Positions 48,501-61,559 are shown, numbered from the stretch's first letter. The stretch is 64,000 bases of DNA from Chrysoporthe austroafricana (GCA_001051155.2 JYIP02000005.1:4278001-4342000); one strand, 5' to 3'. The notes: generated by a model not told the origin, from the letters alone. Numbers and translations: made by a program.

Positions 48501-49054
48501 AAGAATCAAGAAAGTTCAGAAAGAATTCCAGAAAGAACTAAAGTTCGTGCAAGAGAGAATAACGAAATATGCCAACTCCAAAAAGACTGAAAGACCAATC
48601 CTACGGGAAGGGGATAAAGTCTACTTTGTTCGATAGAAAGAATATATCAAAACAACAAGACCCTCTTACTTACTGGATTATAAGAAACTAGGATTATTCA
48701 AAATCCTAAGGAAAATTTCAGATATTAATTTCGAACTCGCATTACCCTATAGAATGAGAATCCATCCGGTATTCCACATTTCGCTTTTCGAACTAGCATT
48801 AAGATCGACCAAAATAGACAAAAACATTCAGGTCGAAAGCAACGAGCCAGAATACGAGGTCGAACGAATCCTTAGATACTGCAAACCAGATTACGATCCC
48901 GAATACCTCGTTAAATGGAAAGGCTACCTAACGAGCGAAAACTTATAAGAACCCAAGAATAATTTACGAAACGCGCCTCGAGCATTAGCAGATTACCAGG
49001 ATAAGCAGCAACGAAAAGGAATAAGCCCGTAAAGGCTCTACTTACCCGGAACAC

Positions 49055-49706
<652 letters not shown>

Positions 49707-49890
49707 AACTTTATACTCTCGAGACTCGATAAACGAAAATCGCTTAAGGCGGGCAAGATTTTTGGAAGAAAGAGTAGATAAAGGACCGCGAGATTTGCCG
49801 ACTCTGTAAGATATCTCAATGAGGAAGGTACGAAAAGAAAACTGCCGAGCAGGGATACTCACAAAGTATTGTTAGGGACAATAACCGATA

Positions 49891-49902
49891 GGAAGGGGAT
49901 GA
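49891..49902 (+). other. Polypurine tract of G1
   Basis: GGAAGGGGATGA directly before the 3' LTR (49903). This is the standard plus-strand priming site and fixes the orientation of the element. Confidence 0.85.
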
Positions 49903-50316
49903 TGTTATGAACCGATATACGGAAAGACAAACCCCGGCCTGGGAATCAAACCAAGAAGATGAAAGTACGTACCCCGCAAGGATTACGTAAGCTAAGGGTT
50001 AGGGTAACCAGAGCTCAGCCTGGCTTACCGGGACCCGGTAAGCAGCCGCGAGCCCCGACGAGCAGACATAAGCCAAAGACTAAAGAAATAGATATATAAG
50101 ACTGGAAGAACTACCGGCTGGATAATTAGATAGGACCTCCAGTCGTCAATCTAAGTATCAATTGGACCCTACTATTGATAGCTATATTGGCTTATGAATA
50201 TTGCGAAACTCAATAAGATCGTCCTGAAGCTCAAGGCAGTATTCGGCATCGCTCTTGTTAGCATAAACCCTTTGACCCTACAGTATATCTTAGGATTTGC
50301 TGCAGCGTTCATAACA
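49903..50316 (+). repeat. 3' LTR of G1
   Basis: 414 bp, TGTTATGAAC to GTTCATAACA, nearly identical to the 5' LTR. It contains the palindrome at 50023-50043 and TATATAAG at 50093-50100. It is followed by the target duplication TTAAG. Confidence 0.96.
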
Positions 50317-50321
50317 TTAAG

Positions 50322-52831
50322 GGTATTTGTAAGCCTGTTTGAGCGCGTTTTTCTTATATTATTTTCAGTAATTAAGTTTCTTCTTTTGCTAATAATTGCA
50401 ACCTTTTCAGTAAATACAGCTTATTCTTATAAAATTTAGCCAATAGTTTAATCGATTTAAAGGTTATGCTTTTTAAGCCAAAGTATTTCCAAGATCAATT
50501 TATGCTATGCCGTATTTGTAATATCAAAAGTAACGTTTGTCGTAAATTTTTGGATCGAAATAAGCAAATAATTAGTTTCTATATCGATTACTTTTAGGTT
50601 ATATATAACCGATTTTCCTTCCATAGTATTAAGCTTATAGGAATCTTTCTTTTGCGTCCAGGGAATTCGTTCCTTATTAACGATTTTTGGCAAGATAAAA
50701 TTTCCTTATACGCTATTATCCAATAATACGCTATATTATTACTTTTTGATATATGCTTCCAGAATAATATGCTTTTCATTTTCTTTAATAGTAGCATATA
50801 GGGATTTCGTAATCCTGATCGGCTATCGTCCTATTACAGGCAATCCTTCCTTTTTGGGGTATTCTGGGCGTTTTTCGCTGCTTATTAAGCTAGCTTTTTT
50901 GCTTAAGCATAGCTCTGCTGCCGATTCTTCTCGATTTTCTGCAATTAGTGCTATTCTTTGGCTTTGTCCTATATATATATAGAGCATATTATTACGTAGC
51001 ATTATCCTTATATAGTTTTCCTATTAACGTATATTCGTAAGCAATTGTCAAGTAGCTTAACGTATGCATTATTATTTTCGATATGCAAGACTTTTCTGAA
51101 TTTCCTTCTTTCTTTTATAACGGAATAGATCAATTGGTTCTATTCCCTAAATGGAAACTAATCTTGTTTGATTTTCTTGCTGAAATATATCTGGCAGTTA
51201 TAGTAAATATAGCTAATCCAGGCAAGTTTATAATAATAAAGGTATAAGTAATTAATCCTTTCGTCTTTTTAAGGCAGATATCCGCTATTCTGAAATAGTA
51301 TGCTTTGGAAGAGTTTTCTTGTTATAAGCCTATAGATAATATATTCAACTTCCGTATATTTGGATATCTATTTGCAATCTTAGCAATCTTTTTGCTAGAA
51401 GTAAGCTAATTCTTTTAATAATTCTTTATTGAAAATTAGAATTAGTAAGTTATCCGGCTATCTGTCAGAATATAATAATTCTTTAGCAATATTGCTGGAT
51501 ATTAGTAATTCTGGTTGCATAATGCCGATTTTTTCTTCTATTATGCTATTCTATTATTATTTTAAATAATAATTCAAGGAATATTTTCTTAAGTTTTCTT
51601 CGTTTCGTAAAAATCTTTCGCTAGAGCAATCGGAATCGCTATCTTGGATAATAGTATTATAAAATGGGCCTTTTTTGCTTATAGCGAGCTATTATTATCC
51701 CTATAGCTTGCATAAGAACTATTTTAAATTTTCTTTTTCCGAAAGGTGCAATAAGCAATAATCTTAATAGCAAACTATCTAGCTAAAGCTGCTATAATCA
51801 GAATCCGCTGCTTGTTCCAGTTAGATATTTTTATTTAGCTAATTAAGTTCTTATTGCTAAGCAATACTAAGCTATTTTTCCGGGATTAGTTTTTATTCTC
51901 GCTTCTTTTATTCTTATCGATAATTGCAAGCGATATAGCCTTTTTTGCCGCAATTGTAATAAATAACCCCTTTGCATTATTTACGTACGAGGGTATTTAG
52001 TTCTATAAGCTTAGTATATATAATGCCCGAATAAGCCGTACTATTTTTGCTTTTATGCTAAAACCTGCATTTCCTAATATTCGGCTAATATTGCGGGATA
52101 ATACTATAATTTTTCTGCTATTATTGCTATCGTTCGTATAATCGGTTATTAATACGGACTACTTTATTAATGAATTTACTAAGTTCCTCAAGTCGATCTT
52201 CTTTATAAAGTTCGTCCTTGATTTCTTTTTTGAATCTTGCATAATAGGCATCTATAAGAGGATCGTTATTATAATCGAAATAAGTAACGATCTATCGGAA
52301 TTTGGCCGTATAGTTTGCGGCTGAACCGGTTTATCGAAATGCCTCTAATTGCCGTACCGCAATATATCGTTCGTCCGGGTTTCCAAAAGTTTTAATAAGA
52401 GCTGATTCGAAATTAGCATAACGCTGGAAGATGCGTTTGGTATTTTCGGAACGGAATTCCTTACTATTATCCAAATAATTGCGAAAGGTTGGCTCCTATT
52501 ACTGGAAGGCCGTTCTTTCGAGGCGGCTTCTTGCGAAGTCGATCTTGTCGTAAGTGGTTCTGAACTGGGTTCCGTAATGCTTGAAATACGCCTTGAGTTA
52601 TATCAAGAAAGCCTGAAAGTCTTCCCGAATGCCTTTATAGGGGCCTGGTTTGTCGAGCTTGAAAGCCTTGGCTTGCTGGAAAGCGTTAAGGCGAATAACC
52701 TCGTTCTTAACTTCCTCAAGCTATTAATATAGGGCTATATTCTGCTACTGGAACTATTCGTTAGTAAAGGCAACCGGTATTTCTTCCTGAAAGGCCTGGA
52801 TATTGGACGAAAACGGGATCTAGAGCGCTAT
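50322..52831 (-). pseudogene. Gag, protease and pol N-terminus of G2
   Basis: Minus strand, starting ATA-GCG at 52831. Capsid, zinc-knuckle and linker zones follow G1 gag. The protease core (LLDN, about 50695-50730) follows, and the protease-RT linker ends at the G1 insertion (AAACAGGCTTACAAATACCC on the minus strand). Open minus-strand blocks at 50505-50797 include NKERIPWTQKKDSYKLN, seen also in G1. Confidence 0.85.
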
Positions 52832-52893
52832 TATATCCTGAGTATTGCTTAAGGGGTATATACTAAACCGATCTTGAACAAGAGTTATCAAAA

Positions 52894-53308
52894 TGTTATG
52901 AACGTTATAGCAAATCCTAAAATATATTATAAAGTCAAAGGGTTTATGCTAATAAGAGCGGTACTAAATACAGCTTCGAGATTCAGGATAGGTTTATTGA
53001 ATATCGCAATATTCATAAGCCGATATGGCTATTAATAGTAAGTCCCAATTGATACTTAGATTGATAACTGAAAAGCTATTTCTATCTATCTGGTAAATGC
53101 CTGGGTCTTATATATCCGGCTCTTCAGTTGGGATAGCTAGGATAGCTTAGCTATCCTGTCGGATAGCTGGGATAGCTTAGCTATCCTGCGATCCTAACCC
53201 TAACCCTTGCATATATAAGCATTATGGGGTTTCCTCGCAGAGTCTGAAAATCCCTGGCACTGAATGGGCCTGAGTGCTATACCCTGGTCTGTTCGTTAGT
53301 TCATAATA
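52894..53308 (-). repeat. 5' LTR of G2
   Basis: 415 bp. Two copies of the palindrome with arms GGATAGCT/AGCTATCC (53140-53156 and 53170-53186) lie between a minus-strand TATATAAG (53107-53114, facing gag) and a plus-strand TATATAAG (53211-53218). CCTAACCCTAACCC is at 53193-53206. Confidence 0.93.
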
Positions 53309-53804
53309 GATAAGCTGCGGTAATAAAACGTTATTGCCGGTAATTGCTATAATGAATTGGCAATAAATTATCGATAAATAATTGTAATATCTTTTACAGG
53401 AATGCTATTTCTATAAAGGCCGATATTTTATAAGACCGATATTTTTACAGGAACCGATGCTTTACAAAGCCGATATTTCTATAAAGGCCGTTATCCTATA
53501 AGACCGATATTCCTATAAGAGCCGTTGCTTTACAAAGCCGATAGTCGAAACCCGATTACGTAGCAAAGGCATGCAAAGCGTAACTACTAATTGATAGTGA
53601 ATGTACTGAAATATATTATAAAGCATAGTTTTTTCAAGAAAGTGAATTACGCTAAAGCCTATTAAGGCATTATATAGGCCTTCCAGTAAGGGTATGGCAT
53701 TTACTTGGTAAATTTATTGCGTATTTATTAAGGGATTTACTATAGATTTATCAAGCGAATCCATTACGAATTCACCTCGTCTATAGGTTTTGCCATTACT
53801 ATCA
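53309..53804 (-). mobile_element. Family-A fragment J: LTR plus 5' leader, inverted
   Basis: Reverse complement of the 5' end of family A. The LTR (53592-53804, 213 bp, with a small insertion after TGATAG) is on the right, and the leader with its minisatellite (about 53375-53540) and the GATAAGCTGCGG end is on the left. It is cut at 53309 by the G2 LTR. On the right it joins integrase of K at a site that itself reads CTATCAG. It is less RIPed than other family-A copies. Confidence 0.88.
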
Positions 53805-54930
53805 GCTAGGATTTTATTATTAAACTACCCCTTTTACGAAAACCTTTAATTAAAGTATAATACGATAATATCCTAATAATAGTTTGCAGACTAAGCAAAT
53901 ATGCTTATTTCTTTCCGTATAAAGAAAGCAGCATAATAGAGGATTTCGCATATATATTTTTCAGAATAGTTATAATTAACTATAGCATGCTTAAAGAAAT
54001 TATTTCCGATAGAAATAAGAAATTCGTATCAAACTTCTGGATATTACTTATAAAGCTATTCGGAATACGATAAAAAATATCTATAGCATTTCACTTATAA
54101 ACGGACAAACAGATAGAACGAACAAACCAGATTATTAAATAATATTTACGATATTATATAAATTACAAATAGGATAATTGGGTTAACTTGCTACTTTTCG
54201 CACAATTCGTATATAATAGCGCAAATATAAATATAATAAAGAAATTACTATTCTATACGCTATACGGCTATAACTCGATAGCTTATTACGACGAATTATC
54301 AGGAATAAATGCAAAAGTAGCGGAAAAACGAATTAAAAAAATCAAGAAAGTCCAAAAAGAACTTCAAGAAAAACTAAAGTTTATACAAAAAAGGATAACG
54401 AAATACGCTAACTCTAAAAGAATTAAGGGACTAATTTTGCAAGAAAAGGATAAAGTTTACTTCGTTCGACGAAAAGAATATATCAAAATAACCAGACTTT
54501 CTTATTCGCTAGACTATAAGAAACTCGGACTATTCAAAGTACTAAGAAAAATCTCAGATATTAATTTCGAACTCGTATTACTTTACGGAATAAAAATCCA
54601 CCCAGTCTTCCATATTTCGCTTCTCGAGCCTATATTCAAAATAGCTAAAACAGACATTACGGCATAAACAGAGAATAACAAACCAGAATATGAAATAGAA
54701 CGAATCCTTAAGTATCGAGGATTAATAAACTACAGAGAATATCTGATCAAATAGAAAAGATACCATTCAAGCGAAAACAGTTAAGAGCCAATCAAGAACC
54801 TGGCTAACGCGAAACAAGCATTCCAGGTTTACTAGGGAAAAATAGCTACCCGGATACAAAAATCTTCCTAACAAAACGCTATTACCAGTTAGCATTCAAT
54901 ACTAAAATAAGAAAATAACCAGTTAGGAAA
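53805..54930 (+). pseudogene. pol: Pol of K: integrase to chromodomain
   Basis: Plus strand, joined to G1-type integrase just before the first catalytic Asp. The open block 54188-54667 (MLLFAQFVYNSANINIIKK ... HPVFHISLLEPIF) is the integrase C-terminus with the GPY/F-like zone. Chromodomain YEIERIL...REYLIK about 54690-54760. Protease, RT and the integrase N-terminus of K are missing from the window, replaced by H, G2 and J. Confidence 0.88.
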
Positions 54931-54939
54931 ACCTACCAA

Positions 54940-55464
54940 TTAACTAGAAAGATAATTAATACCAGAAAAACCGACCGCATTTCTAGGCTTAACTTCCGTA
55001 ATCGCAGCAAACCAGTTAACTTCAAAACCAAACTATTACAAAGCAGCTTCGAAATCGAAATTCTCAAGAAAAGGACCCTTAAGAACGAAAGGCTCTATAG
55101 TACGATACTCGGCCTCGGCCTTATAACGCTCCTCCTCGGCCTCTTCGGCTTCTAACCTTTCCAACTCCTCAATAATATCCAACCCGCGACGAATAGAGCG
55201 CGCTATTTTCTTAGCCTATAAACGACGCTATTTCCGAAAACGCAAGACCTTAGCGTTCGCTAGTATCGCCTCCCCCTCGGCCACTTCCAATTCCGCTTCG
55301 ACCTGAAAATACTACCTTGCAATCCTTTGCATCTGCATCGGGGAAAGCCCGGCTATATCGCAGTTTCCCCGTTTATTACGGATACATTCCGCATACCGGG
55401 AAGAATCCTCTTCAGAAGCAGCGCAGAAAAGATTGCGGTCTATACAGGAAGAACAAGCAGGCAT
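54940..55464 (-). pseudogene. Antisense Zn2Cys6-like coiled-coil gene of K
   Basis: Minus strand, 175 codons including the stop, ATG 55464 to TAA 54942-54940. N-terminus MPACSSCIDRNLFCAASEE, then SRYAECIRNKRGNCDI: C-x2-C-x5-C...(Y)-x2-C-x6-7-C, five of six Cys kept, the best preserved cluster. A coiled coil (EAELEVAEGEAILANAK) and Glu-rich helix (ELERLEAEEAEEERYKA) follow; the tail has PFLENFDFEAAL and FGFEVNW. The start is 178 bp from the 3' LTR. Stops are TAA/TAG at Gln. The first 84 codons are nearly open (55312-55560). Confidence 0.78.
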
Positions 55465-55630
55465 TTCCGAACAATAAGAAAAGACCGAGAGACAAAGGGC
55501 ATTGCTCTGGATAGTTTTCTTATAACAAGACTTTCCGACCCTGCCTGATATCCTGATCAAAAAGGCACGATAAGCGATAAGATGGAACGGGAAAGCTTAC
55601 AAAAAGCTGATAAGGACATCAACCGATAAG

Positions 55631-55641
55631 ACAGGGGATAA
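55631..55641 (+). other. Polypurine tract of K
   Basis: ACAGGGGATAA directly before the 3' LTR, equivalent to 49891-49902 in G1. Confidence 0.75.
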
Positions 55642-56057
55642 TATTATAAACTAATATGCAGAACCCAGATACGGCACCAAAACTATAACCCACTTAGTAT
55701 CAGGATTGGCCACGTGCTTATATAAACCAGAGTTATGCACAAAGACCGACAGGACCGCTATCGGTCCTATCGATATAACTATGGACCGATACGTTCGATA
55801 TCGGTCCTATCGGTCCAGAATTGAAGAGCGGGATATATAAGAACCAGATATTTACCAAGTAGACGATAATAGCTCTTCAGTTATCAATTTAAGTATCAAT
55901 TGGACCCTACTATTGATAGTCGCCCAAAGACTTGTAAATATTACAATATTCAATAAATCGTATTCTAATACTCAAGGATTATACTTAGCACCGCTCTTAT
56001 TAGCATAAACCCTTTTACCTTACAGTATATTTTAGGATTGCTATAGCGTTTACAATA
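55642..56057 (+). repeat. 3' LTR of K, TSD ACGAT
   Basis: 416 bp from TATTATAAAC to GTTTACAATA, followed by ACGAT (56058-56062), which also precedes the K 5' LTR (36111-36115). The two outer ends of K therefore mark one insertion event in ORF2 of C, almost 20 kb apart after nesting. Confidence 0.92.
55717..55841. promoter_or_regulatory. Divergent LTR promoter of K with CGG-type palindromes
   Basis: A minus-strand TATATAAG (55717-55724) faces the antisense gene; a plus-strand TATATAAG (55834-55841) is the sense box. Between them: AGGACCG/CGGTCCT arms (55751-55768) and GGACCGATA/TATCGGTCC arms separated by 7 bp (55783-55807), with a further CGGTCC at 55811-55816. Paired CGG/CCG triplets are the classic Zn2Cys6 half-sites. 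Confidence 0.55.
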
Positions 56058-57222
56058 ACGATATTATCGACCTGATTAAAGATAACTTACCGAGTATAGC
56101 TAATCTATTAGCTATATTAAGCAAAGTTCCCCGAGCTAATATTAATAGCACCTTGCTCTTACAAGCTACGCTTCGCGCTGCTTTTGCTTTATCTATCAAA
56201 TATAATTCCAAATCCAAAGCTATTAAGGCCGAAATCGCGATATATTACCGTATGCTAGCCCTTTATATTTCTAAAGAGTATATATGCTATAATTTTATTT
56301 GGAAAAGTAATTTTAGTATTAACTATCTTTATATTGCTAATAGCTTTGCCATTTATAATAATATTAAGTTCGGTATTATCGGAATTTACGATAATCGTAT
56401 CCAGTATTTCTTCCTTTTTATTATAAGAGAATATATATACGAATTCGTTACCTGGTTTCGCAACCTTAATTCTATTATTTTATCCAACCGGTCGAGCTTA
56501 TATTTTATTATAAACCAAATCTTCCGTTTTGAATACGATTTCAAGGCTATTAAGATCGTCTTTACAAAAGATAATATAAATTACGATTTCAATACTACTT
56601 TTCAGAAATGGGCTAACGAAAATAAAGATTATCTTAATGCCGCTCGGTCCTTATAATGCCAAAATCGCATAATAGGCTTTAAGTCCTATATCTAAGCGTA
56701 TAAGCTAATTAAAACCTTGCAATTTAATATTTATAACTATACCGATTTCTGTAATTATATCGGAAAAGAAGAACTATTTATTATATTCTTTCGTAACTTA
56801 CCGAATTTTAAAGCCATTGCTAAAACCCGGGAAATTATTCCCAATTAATAAATATAGCTATTATTTATTGATATAACCTTATTAGCAGTATATAATATTG
56901 CTTTCTTCCAATAATTTATAGATTTAACTAATATTGAAAACCGGTTACGATATTGCTATACGATATCCTTATACGGCTATCGATTTCGCATACCAATATA
57001 TCTTATCGTAACTTTACATTATATTTATTACTATTATACTTACTTAATATCTTATTATCTGAAGGCTATATATTCCATTAATATTTATAAGCAATTTTGG
57101 TCTTTAATTATATTTATACCAAATATTTTAGCAATAAATACGATTAAGTATTACCGATATATACTTGGATATCGGCCAGCCTTATTATATACAAGTATTA
57201 TATATATCTATTTTCTTTAAGC
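56058..57222 (+). pseudogene. Family-A copy C: ORF2, second part
   Basis: Continues 36115 after the ACGAT duplication and follows A1 ORF2 from about 8916 to its end. The open block 56153-56656 (167 codons) contains NSKSKAIKAEIAIYYRMLA and FRFEYDFKAIKIVF, less damaged than A1. A 1-bp deletion just before the stop shifts the very end. Unknown function. Confidence 0.75.
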
Positions 57223-57245
57223 ATAACCGATTGAAGTAAAGGATT

Positions 57246-57342
57246 AATTTTAAATCCCTAGCATAAGCAGGTTTCTTTTTAGTTCTTAGCATAAGCATAT
57301 TTATTATTTAAATCCCTAACATAAGCACGTTTACCTATTAAG
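57246..57342. repeat. 3' minisatellite of C, three units
   Basis: Three units on CCTAGCATAAGCAGGTTT / CTTAGCATAAGCATATTT / CCTAACATAAGCACGTTT. The rest of 57223-57526 is noncoding, as at 10075-10381, ending in AAGGGGCCGG before the LTR (probable polypurine tract). Confidence 0.72.
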
Positions 57343-57526
57343 ACTTTAATACGAATCGGCTTTATAAAACGATTATTATTTCTTATATAATTTCCTTTAT
57401 TCAATAATACTATCGTACTTTTCCTTACCGTATAACCCAAGGTTTTATTATATCGTACTATTGCTGCTCAAAACGTCCCTAACTATTAGCTTCCTTTATA
57501 GATAAAGGTTATAAGGGGCCGGCAAT

Positions 57527-57734
57527 TGATAGCAAAACTTATAAATATAGTAAATTTATAGTGGATTCGCCTGGTAAATCTATAGTAAATTCCCTAGTAA
57601 ATACGCAATGAATTTATTAAGTGGATGCTATATCCTTACCGGGGGGCTTATATAATGCCGTAATATACTCTTAACGTAATATACTTTCTTAAGAAAAGCA
57701 TGCTTTATAATATATTTCAGTACGTTTACTATCA
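57527..57734 (+). repeat. 3' LTR of family-A copy C
   Basis: 208 bp with the best preserved ends in the window, TGATAG and CTATCA. It is followed by non-repeat sequence, so this is the right edge of the large nest. Confidence 0.92.
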
Positions 57735-58546
57735 AAATATAAAAGTATATAAATCGAAAGTAAATATTCGGCTTAAATAATTATATAAGTCTGTAATAGA
57801 TAAAGAGAAGATAAGAAAAGGGTTAATTTCTGTTATATTGGTTATTATATTGTCGTTATTCTTGCTTTTTGCTTGCTTATTTTATCTATCGAAAGTTAGC
57901 GGAAGGCGAGATATATATATTTGAAATCTCTATTATTCTCGAATATTCTTTGCCACTTGATTTATAATTATAAGCTATATTTATAAGCATTTATCAACTT
58001 ATTATAAATCAAAGTTGCATTTGTATTATTTAGTTTATCCGTTCGAGAGCGATAGGAAAATAGTTATTACAATAAGCTTTACATTATGCAAGTTTGCTAT
58101 TTGCCACTCGCCACTCTTTCGAATATTTTAGCAGCCTTTGCTTATATAATCAACTGATTATATAATTATATCTTATATATAAGTATAACTTATAATAGTT
58201 ATAAATATAGCAACCCTAGCTTTATAGCTCGTATAGTTATTAGAAGTAAAGTTTTAATATTATTTATTTATTAACTTTTCTTCTTTCGATTGTTCGAGCT
58301 TTTTATATTATTTATATATATATATATATATTATTATTATTATAAAGCTTATTATTTATATATTTATTATATATAGTTATTTATATATATATGCTTATAA
58401 TATTTTTATTATTTTTATAAATATTAAAGATATATATATTTATATTTTTAATTATTTTTAAATATATTTAAAATTATAAAATTAATTAATTAATTTAATT
58501 AAAGGTTTAATTAAAATTAATTAAAAACTTTCTTTAATAACCTTTA
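57735..58546. other. AT-rich stretch without repeats or genes; probable native flank
   Basis: No match to either family in either orientation. It keeps CpA and TpG dinucleotides (for example GCCACTTGATT) that RIPed neighbours lack, as expected for single-copy DNA. I see no ORF. A TA/TTA microsatellite lies at about 58311-58342, and the last 200 bp are nearly pure A/T with TTAATTAA-type runs. Confidence 0.6.
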
Positions 58547-58697
58547 TAATAATAAACGTATTAAAATAAATTATAAAGCATAGTTTTTTTTAATAAAGTA
58601 AATTAATTACGTTAAAAGTATATTAAAGCATTATATAAGCCTTTTAATAAAGGTATAACATTTATTTAATGAATTCATTGCGTATTTATTAAAGGAT
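58547..58697 (-). repeat. Partial family-A LTR, inverted
   Basis: About 150 bp of the transcribed end of the LTR in reverse. It breaks before the TGATAG-side third and is followed directly by a second inverted LTR. It is a tandem LTR remnant, from an older element or unequal exchange. Confidence 0.75.
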
Positions 58698-59190
58698 TAA
58701 TAGTAAACGTATTAAAATATATTATAAAGTATAGTTCTTTTAAAGAGGTAAATTATGCTAAAAGTATATTAAAGCATTATATAAGCCCTTGAATAAAAGT
58801 ATAGCATTTACTAAGGAATTCATTATGGATTTACCAAGCAAATTTATTATAAATTTACTATTTTTATAAGTTTTGCTATTAATTGCCTGCCTTTTATAAC
58901 CTTTATTTATAAAGGAAGCTAATAGTTAAAGATATTTTGAATAGCGGTAATACGATATAATAGGATTTTGAGTTATATAGCAAGGAAAAGTACGATAATA
59001 TTATTAAATAAAAGAGATTATATAGGAAATAACGATCGTTTTATAAAATTGATTTAGGTTGGAATTTTAATAAGTAAACGTGCTTATGCCGGAAACTAAA
59101 AGAAAACCTGCTTATGCTAAAACTTAAAGAAAACCTGCTTATACTGGAAATTTAAAATTAATTTTTTATTACAATCAGTAATATTTAAAA

Positions 59191-61480
59191 TGGATAAACG
59201 TATATAATATTTATATATAATAAGGCTGGTCAATATTCAAATATATTTCGGTAATGCTTAATTATATTTATTGTTAAAGTATTTAATATAAATATAAAAA
59301 CTAAAACTATTTATAAATATTAATAAAATATATAGCTTTTAAATAACGAAATATTAAATAAGTATAATAGTAATAAATATATAATAGAATTGCAATAAGA
59401 TATATCGGTATACGGAATTAATAGCCGTATATAATTATTATATAACGATATTATAATTAGTTTTTAATATAAATAATTAAATTTATAAATTATTAAAAGA
59501 AAGTAATATTAAACATTGCTAATAAGGTTATATTAATAAATAATAAATATATTTATTAGTTAGAAGTAATTTCCCAGGCTTTAATAATAGCTTTAAAGTT
59601 TAATAAATTGCAAGGGAATATAGCAAATAGTTTTTCTTTTCCGATATAATTATAGAAATCGGTATAATTATAAATATTAAATTGCAAAGTTTTAATTAGC
59701 TTATACGCTTAAATATAAGATTTAAAGCTTATTATGCAATTTTAATATTAAAAAGACTGGGCAATATTAAAGTAATTCTTATTTTTATTAGCTTATTTCT
59801 GAAAAGTAGCATTAAAATCGTAATTTATATTATTTTTCGTAAAGACGATTTTGATAGCTTTGAAATCGTATTCAAAACGAAAAATTTGGTTTATAATAAA
59901 ATATAAGCCCGACCGGTTAAATAAAATAATAGGATCAAAATTGCAGAATTAAATAACGAACTTATATATATATTTTCTTATAATAAAAAGGAAGAAATAT
60001 TAAATACGACTATTATAAATTCCGATAATACCGAACTTAATATTATTATAAATAGTAAAGCTATTAATAATATAAGGATAATTAGTATTAAAGTTATGTT
60101 TTCAAATAAAATTATAGTATATATATTTTTTGGAAGTATAAAAAGCTAGCGTACAATAATATATTGCGAATTCGGCTTTAATAGCTTTGGATTTGGAGTT
60201 ATATTTAATAAATAATGCAAAAGCAGCGCGAAATATAGCTTGTAAAAGTAAGGTATTATTAATACTAAGCCTTGCTTGATATAGCTAATAAATTAGCCGT
60301 ATTTAATAAGTTATTTTCGGTTAAATCGATAATATTATTTATAATTTAATAGCGCTTAGCTAATATTATAAAATTTCGCTTTATTATAATAAATAAGCTT
60401 AAATTAATAACTGGCATAATAAGTTCGAAAGCTTTAAGCTTAATTAAGATTAATTTAATATTTTTAACTATTTTCTTCTAAATAACGAAAGCCGTATTAC
60501 GATTATATTCGTAAATTATAATAATTTCAGCTATATTGGCTATATAATATATAGTATTTACTTCCTTTTTAATAAAGTTATTATAAGCGCTTAATATTAT
60601 TTATTTAGTTTTATTTTTAATATAACGATTATATTTATTTTATAAGCGATTATTTTTCAATATTATAATAGGAAATAAGATATAATAAGCTATTAATATA
60701 ATATATAAAGCAAGGATAGAATTACGAATAATAAGTAAATTCGAAATAAATTTAAGTAATATTTTTTTAATAAAGTTATTTATTAATCCATTATTTATAT
60801 CTTTATTCGTAATAGCATTTGCGCTAATAAAAATATTTGAATAAAGTTCTTATCTTTTATAAATAAAGCCAAAATAATTAATTTATAATAATATAAAATA
60901 TTATAAAATAAGCTTTTAAGCTTTTTTAATAATTAGCAGCCGATTAATATTACTGCTATTTAATTCGGTATTAAAGATATAAATATTATATTCGACTTTT
61001 CGGTTTACTATATCAGGATAATCCTTACTAATTAGCGCTTAATAAAAGGCTATTATATAAGTTTTCTAATAGCAAAAGAAATTATTCAAGTAGTTTTTCG
61101 TTACGTAAGTATTACGGTAGAAACGGCTTTCGCTATTAAATAAATATATAGCTTACCGATATTCTTTTAAGGAAAGGCGGTCTTTAAGCGATACTTTATA
61201 AATATACTTAGCATATTATATAATCTTGCTTTTTTAACAAATTTTGAAAAGTTCTTTTTAGGATATAAAGTATAATATTATTATTTCTTACTAATCTTGG
61301 TTTTATAATAAGGTATTTATAGAAAGATATAACTTAATAATCGCATAATATATTTTAATTATAATAATATTAATAGCTTTATTAATATAATCTTTATAAG
61401 TTTATAAAAGCTTAGCGAAATAAAGCGAAATTAATAATAATATTAAATTTAATATTTAAAAATATAATAAAAGATAATAA
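59191..61480 (-). pseudogene. Family-A ORF2 of D, saturated by RIP
   Basis: Minus-strand equivalent of 7753-10074. Block order and spacing agree with A1, B1 and C, but nearly every Gln codon is a stop. It gives a fourth copy for aligning ORF2. Unknown function. Confidence 0.7.
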
Positions 61481-61559
61481 CGATAAAACAATATAATTAA
61501 ATATAATAAATAAATAGAAATAATAATTGTAAATATACTAGTAAAAAAAGGAAAATAAA

